Shown here piece after piece: positions 33,508-40,236 of a stretch of DNA of 40,236 nt; position 1 is the stretch's first letter, and each line of letters opens with the position of its first letter. The DNA lies in contig CALHCB010000096.1 in assembly GCA_937930695.1 (NCBI GenBank), positions 1-40,236 on the forward strand, given 5' to 3'. This DNA comes from an uncultured Acidimicrobiales bacterium. Lineage in GTDB: Bacteria; Actinomycetota; Acidimicrobiia; Acidimicrobiales; SZUA-35. Made by a program: the position numbers and the translations under genes. Under the pieces are notes generated by a model. The model saw nothing but the letters and a program-made list of their open reading frames with translations. It ran no database searches and had not been told where the DNA came from.

Positions 33508-34797
33508 TTATCGAGAACCAACAGAGATCGGGCACTCGTTGAGTCCTCGAAGTACGAGTCGGTTGCGGTACGTACGTTCACCGGCAGCGTCGATGCGGCC
33601 GAAGCGTCGGACGAGGCCGGCAAACACCTCTTGGCCCTCAACCTTTGCGAGGTTGGCGCCGAGACAATAGTGAATTCCCGACCCGAAGCTCATCACGGGT
33701 TCTGCCCCGTCCGGCCCGTGATAGCGGCTGATGTCGAACTCATCGGGTCGGTCGTATTTGGACGGATCGTGATTGGCGGCTCCCAAGAGCGTGAGCACGC
33801 GGTCTCCCGGTTCGAATTGCAGCCCAGCGATTTCGGCTGGTTCAAGACACGCTCGACCGTCGAGTTGGACTGGAGAGTCATAACGCAGGATCTCTTCGAC
33901 CATGGACGGAACCAGATCGGGGTTGGCGAACAATGCCTCCATCTGGTCGGGATGATCGAGGAGCTGATGGAGCCCATTGCCAATCAGGTTGGTGGTTGTC
34001 TCGGCTCCAGCAGCGAAGAGGAGGTTGGCGACAGCGAGGATCTCGCCATCGGACAATTTGTCGCCGCCGTCGGCTGCAGCGATCAACGCTGAGAACAGAT
34101 CGTCTTGGGGATCCTGACGTCGGGTGTCGAGTAACCCGGTGAAGTACTGCCAGAGCACAGCCCCAGCTTCCTCAGCCTTTTCCAGTTCCTCTTTGGAAGC
34201 CGACGGTTCGAGCGAGCCGACAAGATCGGTGACCTGATCTCGAATGGTCGGCCAGTCGGCCTGTGGCACCCCGAGCATTTCGGAGATGACGGAAACCGGA
34301 AGTGGCATCGCCAAGAGCTGCATGGCATCCCCACCACCGCTCGCCTCGAGATCGTCGAGGCATTCATCGACGATCTGGGCGATTCGGGGACGAAGCTTGT
34401 CGACCGTTCGTGGGGTGAACGCTCGGCTTACAAGAGAGCGTTGTCGGGTGTGATCGGGCGGGTCGAGACCGAGCATGGAGGTCGGACGCCCCTTGCGCCG
34501 TTCCACCATCTCCTTGCGATATCGAGATGCTTCAGACTCACCATCGCCGAAACCTGAACCCGGTCCGGCATCACCGTTTCCGAAACGAGGATCGCGCAAC
34601 AGTGCTCGACAGTCCTCGTACCGAGAGAGGATGGCGCCGCCGAAGCCGCTGAGGTGCACCGGCACTTCTTCCCGGAACATTCGATACAGGGGAATAGGGT
34701 CAGCGAAGCCTTCGGGAGTGAAGAAGATCCTTCCGAAAAGCTCGTCGCCTCTCGCTTGGAGTTCGGGAATGACGTCACCATGGAGCAAGCTGACCAT
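33508..34797 (-). CDS. Cytochrome P450
   Basis: A 429-residue soluble bacterial P450. Motifs in order: LDPPDHTRQR (111-120), the I-helix oxygen-activation motif AGAETTT (263-269), ExxR in EEILR (302-305), and the heme-binding loop FGSGIHYCLG (371-380) with Cys378 as axial ligand. All key residues are intact. Ferredoxin or ferredoxin reductase genes are not adjacent. The substrate cannot be predicted. Similar proteins hydroxylate steroids, terpenes or fatty acids. It diverges from the LLM oxidoreductase across 73 bases. Confidence 0.93.
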   Translation of the reverse strand: MVSLLHGDVIPELQARGDELFGRIFFTPEGFADPIPLYRMFREEVPVHLSGFGGAILSRYEDCRALLRDPRFGNGDAGPGSGFGDGESEASRYRKEMVERRKGRPTSMLGLDPPDHTRQRSLVSRAFTPRTVDKLRPRIAQIVDECLDDLEASGGGDAMQLLAMPLPVSVISEMLGVPQADWPTIRDQVTDLVGSLEPSASKEELEKAEEAGAVLWQYFTGLLDTRRQDPQDDLFSALIAAADGGDKLSDGEILAVANLLFAAGAETTTNLIGNGLHQLLDHPDQMEALFANPDLVPSMVEEILRYDSPVQLDGRACLEPAEIAGLQFEPGDRVLTLLGAANHDPSKYDRPDEFDISRYHGPDGAEPVMSFGSGIHYCLGANLAKVEGQEVFAGLVRRFGRIDAAGERTYRNRLVLRGLNECPISVGSR

Positions 34798-34870
34798 GGA
34801 GCGACGCTAGGGCGGGAGAGGTCCGAAGGCGAACTCGCTCACATGGGTCGAGATAAGGCAGGCTGGTCGG

Positions 34871-35770
34871 ATGAAGATCCGCATTGGCTACGGCTTAGGA
34901 ACGCGAACGACCACGAACGATCACGATCGGTTTGGCGCTTTGGTTGATGGGTTGGAGCGGCTCGGCTTCGATTCACTCTGGCTTTCTGAACGAATCAGTG
35001 GCGACTGCCCTGACCCACTCGTCGGGATGTCCTACGCCTGCGGGCGGACCAAAAAACTCAAGGTCGGCATGTCGGTGATGGTGTTGCCGGGACGGAATCC
35101 AGTGGTATTGGCCAAGTCGATCGCCAGCCTTGATCGCATGTCGAACGGTCGGGTGTTGCCAGCCTTCGGCCTCGGGATCGCCAACTCAGGTGAACATCAG
35201 GCATTCGGCGTCGATCGCAAGGACCGCGGCGGCTGGTTCAACGAAGCGATGCCGTTGATGCGTCGGCTGTGGACCGAAGACAACGTGAGCCACGATGGAA
35301 AGCGATTCACGATTGAGGATGTCACGATCCGTCCAAAATCGGTTCAAGATCCGCTCGAGGTTTGGCTTGGCGGTATCGCTCCCTTGGAGCTCAAGCGAGT
35401 GGGTCGTCACGGTGACGGTTGGTTGCCGTCATTCTGCACTCCGGGCCAAGTCGAGGAAGCTCGCACCACAATCGAGCAGGTAGCAAACGAGAACGATCGA
35501 GAGATCGAAGACGAGCACTACGGCGTATTGATTCCGTACAGGGATCATGGTGAAGAGGTGAGCGACGTCTACAAAACGCTCATCGCGACCCGGAACCCGG
35601 ATGCCAATCCGAACGACATCATCCCCACCAAGGACGGGATCGAGGCGACCGTGAAGCGCTTTATCGACGTCGGCTTTTCAAAGTTCGTTCTGATTCCTGC
35701 CGGTGAGCCACCGAGTTGGGACGACGAGCTGGATGAAGTCGCCACCCTCGTGAAGCATCTGGAGAACTAA
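34871..35770 (+). CDS. LLM-class flavin/F420-dependent oxidoreductase
   Basis: A 299-residue TIM-barrel protein of the bacterial luciferase-like family. It starts MKIRIGYGLGTRTT, with FDSLWLSERI at about 33-42, VGMSVMVLPGRNPVVLAKSI and the GRVLPAFGLGI segment typical of the actinobacterial, probably F420-dependent members. The later VWLGGIAPLELKRVGRHGDG is also characteristic. Members reduce or oxidise varied substrates with F420 or FMN; cofactor choice here is inference from family resemblance and phylum. The TAA stop interlocks with the stop of the convergent cyclodeaminase gene (3 bases of overlap in the coding spans including stops, 35767-35770). Confidence 0.86.
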   Translation: MKIRIGYGLGTRTTTNDHDRFGALVDGLERLGFDSLWLSERISGDCPDPLVGMSYACGRTKKLKVGMSVMVLPGRNPVVLAKSIASLDRMSNGRVLPAFGLGIANSGEHQAFGVDRKDRGGWFNEAMPLMRRLWTEDNVSHDGKRFTIEDVTIRPKSVQDPLEVWLGGIAPLELKRVGRHGDGWLPSFCTPGQVEEARTTIEQVANENDREIEDEHYGVLIPYRDHGEEVSDVYKTLIATRNPDANPNDIIPTKDGIEATVKRFIDVGFSKFVLIPAGEPPSWDDELDEVATLVKHLEN

Positions 35771-36840
35771 GAGCCGAGCTTACGATCCGGGGTGCTGCGG
35801 AGTCCGTACGGGTCGAAGGGGTCGGCGCCAAAGTCTTGGAGCTCAACATCGATGCCGACACCGATTCGGGTGGCGTGATCCAACGCGAGCTCTGCTGCAA
35901 TTCGGTCCTCAACTGCCCAACCGGTCGAGTCGAAGATGGTGAGCCCGGCCGCGAGCTGGGCTGCTCGTTCAGGATCTTGACTGAGTTCAACGAGCGAGGG
36001 CCCGAGGTCGCACCGGTCGAGTCGCTGAGCTTCCCCCTCGACCAAGCACTGTTCGATGTCGTCGGGGACCAGCGTGCCTCGATGCACCATGGCGTCCGGC
36101 AGCTCGAGCTTGCCTGGAAAGTCAGCGCCGACCGCGTTCACGTGCAGGTCGTCGCGGTGCGGGGCATCCGGCATGACACGTTCTGCGCCGGGTTCGATCG
36201 ACGTTGCCGTGCAGATGATGTCGACATTGCCGATCGCTTCGGGAAGCTGATCTTCGGTCAAGGCCAGAAGGGAAATGCGTTCGCGCAGACTTGCGGGCAG
36301 GCGATGGGCAAGGGAGTTCGCAACGCGTTCATCGATGTCGAACACCATGACCGCTTCAATCGGGCGCACTCTTGCGATGGCGTGCAGTTGGCTGACGGCT
36401 TGTGCACCGCAACCAATCATCAAGATCACCGAAGCATCACGGGGGGCGAGAAGCTTGGTGGCCAGTGCCGAGGCGGCCCCGGTCCGCAGCGCGGTCAGGA
36501 ACGTCGAGTCGGTCAGCGCGAGGAGTCGTCCGTTGGTGGCATCGTGCAACGTGGTGGTGGACATCACGCTGGGAAGGCCATGTGTGCTGGGGTTCGATGG
36601 GTGATAGCCGACGGTCTTGATCGCCACTCGACGACCTCGTTCCATCGATGGCATCCACTCGAGGAGGCCGAAGTCGGGTTTTTCGTAGGAGAAGCCGCCG
36701 CGGGGAATCGTCGAGATCGCTTCGGAATCAAACTCGGCAAGGACACGGCGAAGACGCTCGGTCATCTCGTCCATCAGCTGGTCGAGCCCGACATCTTCGA
36801 CGATCGCATGAAGCGCACGGGTGTCCAAGAGTTTCGTCAC
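35767..36840 (-). CDS. Ornithine cyclodeaminase / mu-crystallin family protein
   Basis: A 357-residue NAD(P)-binding protein. The substrate-lysine segment VAIKTVGYHPSNPSTHGLPS (72-91), TDSTFLTALRTGAASALATK (111-130), the nucleotide motif MIGCGAQA (141-148) and VNAVGADFPGKLELP are all family hallmarks. Members include ornithine and other cyclodeaminases, alanine dehydrogenases and ketimine reductases, so the reaction is uncertain. GTG 36840 is chosen because it follows the stop of the upstream gene (36857) by 16 bases and its product begins as family members do; an ATG at 36897 would overlap the upstream gene by 41 bases. It is likely co-transcribed with the thioredoxin-NHL gene. Confidence 0.82.
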   Translation of the reverse strand: MTKLLDTRALHAIVEDVGLDQLMDEMTERLRRVLAEFDSEAISTIPRGGFSYEKPDFGLLEWMPSMERGRRVAIKTVGYHPSNPSTHGLPSVMSTTTLHDATNGRLLALTDSTFLTALRTGAASALATKLLAPRDASVILMIGCGAQAVSQLHAIARVRPIEAVMVFDIDERVANSLAHRLPASLRERISLLALTEDQLPEAIGNVDIICTATSIEPGAERVMPDAPHRDDLHVNAVGADFPGKLELPDAMVHRGTLVPDDIEQCLVEGEAQRLDRCDLGPSLVELSQDPERAAQLAAGLTIFDSTGWAVEDRIAAELALDHATRIGVGIDVELQDFGADPFDPYGLRSTPDRKLGS

Positions 36841-36856
36841 GTCGCCAACGCCCTGT

Positions 36857-38626
36857 TCACAGCCCAATTCCCCCGCACGTAGGAGAGTTCGGTTCAATCA
36901 CCGATTCGGATGCAGGCGAAGTACCAGAGACGACGAGTTCGACTCGAGTCGACGCGGCGTGCACCGGGTCAGTCCCGGTCGCAGTGATGAGGATCGTTCC
37001 CGACCCTGCCTCGGCGAGAGGAACGACGAGAGGTTCGTCTGCCGAGATTCGTTTGAACCGAAGACGTCCGTCAGTGAGGTGGGTCGGAGAGGCCTGCACG
37101 GTGATGGTCCACGGACCTCGACCGGTGGCCGGCCAATCCACCACCGTCCTGTTCTGCGATGACGGGCTCGCTGTTTCCCGCGGTTCCTGGTCCTTGGACG
37201 GAATGTGATCAGGCCCAGTGAGGGTTGTGTCGACGGGCGGCAACAAACCATGGACTTCGACCTCGCGAACGCTGGTCGATGCCTCGTCCAGGAGCACTAG
37301 GCGATCGTTGCCAGTATCGGCGACGAGGACGGCCCCGGACTGAAGGCTGACGAGGGCTTCAGGAGCGTTCAAGCCAGCCACGCCGAGCGTCGAAACTCGA
37401 CGGTTGTCGACCTTTCGGATGCGACTGGACCCTGACTCAGCGATCAGCAGAGACCCGTCAGGCCGCGCCGTGATGGCAACGGGTCGATCAAAGAGCGCTC
37501 GATGTAGTGGCCCGTCGACGAGTCCCGCCTCGTGCATCGACGCTTTTGAGGAGGTGAGCACGCGTCCTTTGTCGGTGAGCACACGAAGACTGCTTGACGC
37601 GAGATCAAGAAAGGCAAGACCATCGCCACTGCGCACCGCCGCGACGGGTTGAGCGAGGCTGGCTCGACCCGCAGGGCCGTCGTCCACGCCGGTCACACCC
37701 GAGCCAGCGATCGTCCCGAGGTCCGTGGCATCGTGGCCCCGTTCAGGTTCGGAAACTTCGCTGAGCGGATCAACGACTCGTACCAGCTTGTCCGCTCCTG
37801 AATCTGCGATGACAAGGCTGTCGTCGTTGTCGAGCGTCATTCCTGTTGGTCGGGAGAGGTGTTCGGCGATCAACCAGTGACGACGCGTCGTGAGATCAAT
37901 ACCGATCACTCGTCCGAGTGCAGGCTGGGAGATGGCGACGGTGTTGTCGTTGAGCGCACACACTCGAGTTGCATGCTCCAGACCCCGGATCTCGGTCGAG
38001 ACCGTGGCCACTGCGTCATCGTCGACTTCGAGGATGAGTAGCCGACGATTGCCGCTGTCGACGAGCGCGACGCGTCCGTCAGGTAGTTGATCGACTCCAG
38101 ATGGCCAACGGAGTTGATGATGCAGGTCGGCATGCTCTTGAGCGACGGGAGCGGCAACCGGGCGGGGGAGCTTGGGCTTTCCGACTCGGTAGGCCGCAGC
38201 CAGGCGGCATTGCTGGTCAATGGCCTCGCTCAATACCGCCGGTCCAATTCCCGCTCCAGATGCAATGACGCGCCCGCGATGATCGATCAGCACGACCGAA
38301 GGCCATCCCGGTGGGTCAAAACGGCCCCAGGTGGTGAGCTTCGGATCATGAAGCACCGGAAGACTTAGGGGCGATCGGGCGAGGGCGGTACGCAAACGTT
38401 CTGGGTCTTGTTCGTCGACGAATCGAGGACTGTGGACGGCGACGACGCACAACTCGCCACCCCGCTTCGACTTGAGGCGATCCAACCGGTGCAGCAGCGA
38501 CCAAGAGGCTTCACACCCGACAGACCAAAAAACGATGACCGATGTGCGGGCGCGCCAAACGTCGGGGCCGATGGGATCGGAGTTGATCCACAAGGTGCCG
38601 TCGACGGAAGGAGCTATTGGTCGCAC
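36857..38626 (-). CDS. Thioredoxin-like and NHL-repeat protein (NHLRC2-like)
   Basis: A 589-residue protein with an N-terminal thioredoxin-like domain (about 5-150), then NHL-type beta-propeller repeats (about 165-460) recognisable as recurring segments such as RVALVDSGNRRLLIL, SLVIADSGADKLVRV, SLLIAESGSSRIRKV and AVLVADTGNDRLVLL, and a C-terminal beta-rich domain (about 480-575). The layout matches the NHLRC2-like family. The redox site reads CEAS (38-41), with Cys38 present but the second cysteine replaced by Ser41. No signal peptide is seen, so it is probably cytoplasmic. Start GTG 38626 has AGGA 6 bases upstream. It forms a unit with the cyclodeaminase gene. Function unknown. Confidence 0.83.
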   Translation of the reverse strand: MRPIAPSVDGTLWINSDPIGPDVWRARTSVIVFWSVGCEASWSLLHRLDRLKSKRGGELCVVAVHSPRFVDEQDPERLRTALARSPLSLPVLHDPKLTTWGRFDPPGWPSVVLIDHRGRVIASGAGIGPAVLSEAIDQQCRLAAAYRVGKPKLPRPVAAPVAQEHADLHHQLRWPSGVDQLPDGRVALVDSGNRRLLILEVDDDAVATVSTEIRGLEHATRVCALNDNTVAISQPALGRVIGIDLTTRRHWLIAEHLSRPTGMTLDNDDSLVIADSGADKLVRVVDPLSEVSEPERGHDATDLGTIAGSGVTGVDDGPAGRASLAQPVAAVRSGDGLAFLDLASSSLRVLTDKGRVLTSSKASMHEAGLVDGPLHRALFDRPVAITARPDGSLLIAESGSSRIRKVDNRRVSTLGVAGLNAPEALVSLQSGAVLVADTGNDRLVLLDEASTSVREVEVHGLLPPVDTTLTGPDHIPSKDQEPRETASPSSQNRTVVDWPATGRGPWTITVQASPTHLTDGRLRFKRISADEPLVVPLAEAGSGTILITATGTDPVHAASTRVELVVSGTSPASESVIEPNSPTCGGIGL

Positions 38627-38747
38627 GATGTTCCTGTCGGCCGCCGCTCCTCGATGCTGAACACGGCCTCAGCAATCGCCACCAACATGTGCGAGTTGTT
38701 GGGACCTGTCGAGAGCTTCTCGCGCTCGGTGGCGGGAGCGACGGTGG

Positions 38748-39686
38748 TCAGGAGGGCTCGGTGAGCCGTTTGGGAATTGGTGTCACTTGGTAACCGATTT
38801 CCAGCTGCTTTGAGGAATCTGCGACATGGAACCGGGTGATTTCCTGCGCCCGGCTGGAGAGATTGCAGTAGTCGGTGTGGGAAATCCCAGGAGCGATCGG
38901 CTCCCGAAACCACGGGGCGTAAAACTCGAGATTGGGGATGGCTCGGAGGTCGGCAGACAAATTGGGCGTGCCTCCGTGCCACGCTCGCACATCACGGAGT
39001 TGCACGGACCCTGCGGGAGCGGGACACACCGTGCTCAAACGCATCCATTCGGGCTCGTCCTTGAGCGTTGGGATCGGTTCTCGTGAGTGTTGGCTGCCGG
39101 GGATCTGGCGAGTGGGCCCGTTCAACGGGGTTTGATCGAAGGGGATGAAGTTCGCACAGATATAGGGGCACGGGAGATCCCGAGTCGTCAAGTGCCCTCG
39201 CGGGTCGTGGAAGGCGCTGAACGGTGAAGCATCGTCGTTCTCCCAGTCGCGCATATCTGAATGCAAGGGCTGGTAGTTCACCGCACCCGGCAGGCAGAAG
39301 TCGCCGCTGGCTGATCGGAGCATGTAGTTCTCCGACTCGAAGATGGCGCTGATGATTGCGAGCACGGCTGGCAACTCCAGAAGCATCTGCCACTCAGGTC
39401 GATGCAACATGCTGCGGGTGAGGCTCGACCCGCCGAAGGAATAGCGGTGAGAACCTCGGTTGCCGTCTCTTGCTCGGTCCAATGCGATGATTTCGTGCGC
39501 GACCTCAGTGACGCCGTTTCTGAGGAAGGCGATCTGATCAGGATCGAGCACATCTGCGATGACAACGAATCCATCGCGACGGAACAAGCGGACGGCTCGT
39601 TCGACTTCTGTGGCGGCAAGCACCTCGAGCCCTTTCAGGCCCCCATTCGCCGTGAGGTATGCCCGTTGTTCCTCGAGTGCTGTCAT
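38748..39686 (-). CDS. Phytanoyl-CoA dioxygenase (PhyH) family protein
   Basis: A 312-residue Fe(II)/2-oxoglutarate dioxygenase. The iron ligands are His142 and Asp144 in PLHSDMRDW and His237 in RAWHGGTPN, with Arg248 in the following strand (SADLRAIPNLEFY) likely binding 2-oxoglutarate. The first third contains LFRRDGFVVIADVLDPDQI, a common PhyH opening. It is not closely similar to the PhyH-like protein at 22787. ATG 39686 fits the family length; longer in-frame starts add an unrelated stretch. No clear ribosome-binding site is seen. It may hydroxylate a lipid or a secondary metabolite. It diverges from a P450 gene and is followed at 121 bases by the thioredoxin-NHL gene. Confidence 0.87.
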   Translation of the reverse strand: MTALEEQRAYLTANGGLKGLEVLAATEVERAVRLFRRDGFVVIADVLDPDQIAFLRNGVTEVAHEIIALDRARDGNRGSHRYSFGGSSLTRSMLHRPEWQMLLELPAVLAIISAIFESENYMLRSASGDFCLPGAVNYQPLHSDMRDWENDDASPFSAFHDPRGHLTTRDLPCPYICANFIPFDQTPLNGPTRQIPGSQHSREPIPTLKDEPEWMRLSTVCPAPAGSVQLRDVRAWHGGTPNLSADLRAIPNLEFYAPWFREPIAPGISHTDYCNLSSRAQEITRFHVADSSKQLEIGYQVTPIPKRLTEPS

Positions 39687-39858
39687 CAGTCGCTTCTGGT
39701 AGAGATGGGTGCCCGCCACGAGAGTAATGGACGAAGCTCTCCCGTCACCGGGCTCGAGCTGACTGTCGCTTCTGTCACACGTCCTTCCTGGTCGCTCTCG
39801 GTGTGCTTGGGTGCACGTCAAGACACCTGAAGAGTTCGACTGAGAGCTAGGGGCTGCC
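39687..39858. promoter_or_regulatory. Divergent region between PhyH and P450 genes
   Basis: This 172-base gap contains no supported gene and must carry both divergent promoters. The ribosome-binding site of the P450 gene, AGGGG, is at about 39849-39853. I found no strong dyad or promoter consensus. Confidence 0.25.
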
Positions 39859-40236
39859 ATGCGCATCGAGCAGGTCACCATTCCACTGATTCGCTCAGTG
39901 GTAAATCGACCAAGGCTGTCGGAGGTGCTGTTCCGATTCGACCCGTGGGGAAACGCGCTCGGCCCAGATCGCTACGAATGGCCGTATCCGATCTATGACC
40001 GAATGCGCCAAGACGGTCCGGTGGCCTACCGGGGGATCTATCAGCAGTGGTTCGTGACGGGGCATGCAGAGGCGAGAAGCACCCTCGCCTCCAACTCGAT
40101 GGTCGTCGAACCACAGGTCGAACTCATGAAGGTGGTCCGTCCCTACAGTCGCTTTCGACCGGCAGCCGCGTCACTTCTCGACAACCTCCTCGTGCTCACT
40201 GATCCGCCCGATCACACCCGACTTCGCCGGTTGGTG
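39859..40236 (+). CDS. Cytochrome P450, N-terminal part (3' end outside window)
   Basis: The frame opens at ATG 39859 with AGGGG about 6 bases upstream and stays open to the last base, giving 126 residues. The segments PYPIYDRMRQDGPVAYRG, QWFVTGHAEARSTL and, at the edge, LTDPPDHTRLRRLV are the beta-1 and C-helix regions typical of bacterial P450s, the last being the heme-propionate-binding motif. The heme cysteine and I-helix are beyond the window. It is a different P450 from the one at 33508-34797. Divergence from the PhyH gene suggests shared control of two oxygenases. Confidence 0.85.
   Translation, partial: MRIEQVTIPLIRSVVNRPRLSEVLFRFDPWGNALGPDRYEWPYPIYDRMRQDGPVAYRGIYQQWFVTGHAEARSTLASNSMVVEPQVELMKVVRPYSRFRPAAASLLDNLLVLTDPPDHTRLRRLV

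Noticed and set aside
38614..38747. Small minus-strand frame ending near 38614 between the PhyH and thioredoxin-NHL genes
   Set aside because: About 45 codons with no ribosome-binding site, no family resemblance, and running into the upstream gene in another frame.
1..40236. Mobile elements, CRISPR arrays, tRNA or rRNA genes
   Set aside because: No transposase or integrase motifs, no regularly spaced repeats beyond the single two-copy repeat at sodN-sodX, and no cloverleaf-like sequence with a proper T-loop were seen.

Overview
The window is about 60% GC, densely coded on both strands, and looks like chromosome from a free-living, aerobic actinobacterium, most likely of the Acidimicrobiia (Ilumatobacter-like). 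The evidence is gene content: a nickel superoxide dismutase with its dedicated S26-type protease, a luciferase-like F420-type oxidoreductase, a DUF2277 protein, two cytochromes P450, a fused trehalose-phosphate phosphatase/GH15 enzyme, an actinobacterial cbs-metB pair, many GTG starts and many ATGA stop/start overlaps. The class-level placement is inference. I saw no tRNA, rRNA, CRISPR array, insertion sequence or prophage.

Region 1 (1-2548, +): the 3' end of cystathionine beta-synthase, a cystathionine gamma-synthase/lyase and a D-2-hydroxyacid dehydrogenase form one transsulfuration-type operon. Region 2 (2702-11649, +) is a branched-chain amino acid (Liv/HAAT-type) ABC transporter locus with an unusual make-up: two ATPases, a permease pair, a binding lipoprotein, a strong hairpin terminator, a second complete permease pair, and a DUF3179 lipoprotein overlapping the last permease gene. 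Region 3 (11705-14221, +) is one membrane-bound PAS-GGDEF-EAL protein with an intact cyclase motif and a decayed EAL site.

Region 4 (14228-19676, -) is an Aap/Bzt-type polar amino acid transporter (aapJQMP order). Its membrane subunits are unusually large, and a hairpin terminator separates the binding-protein gene from the rest. Region 5 (19905-27652) mixes aromatic-compound genes with others: amidase-paaK (-), a PhyH-type dioxygenase overlapping a zinc-ribbon methyltransferase (+), a PaaI-type thioesterase (-), sodN-sodX (+) with a peculiar repeat between them, and phenylalanine hydroxylase (-) divergent from an Lrp/AsnC regulator (+).

Region 6 (27732-33462) holds an atypical short-chain dehydrogenase, an ABC-F ATPase, the convergent OtsB-GH15 fusion and DUF2277. 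Region 7 (33508-40236) is rich in oxidative enzymes: P450, LLM oxidoreductase, ornithine cyclodeaminase-like protein, thioredoxin-NHL protein, a second PhyH dioxygenase and the start of a second P450 that runs off the end.

Together the genes suggest a heterotroph that imports amino acids and uses aromatic amino acid carbon. Uptake comes from two amino acid importers. Phenylalanine hydroxylase with an Lrp-type regulator, and the amidase-PaaK-PaaI set, point to phenylalanine/phenylacetate metabolism. I found no clear, wholly new multi-gene system. The best leads are the modular Liv locus with its DUF3179 partner, the hairpin placed after both binding-protein genes, the sodN-sodX intergenic repeat, and several proteins that have lost canonical active-site residues.
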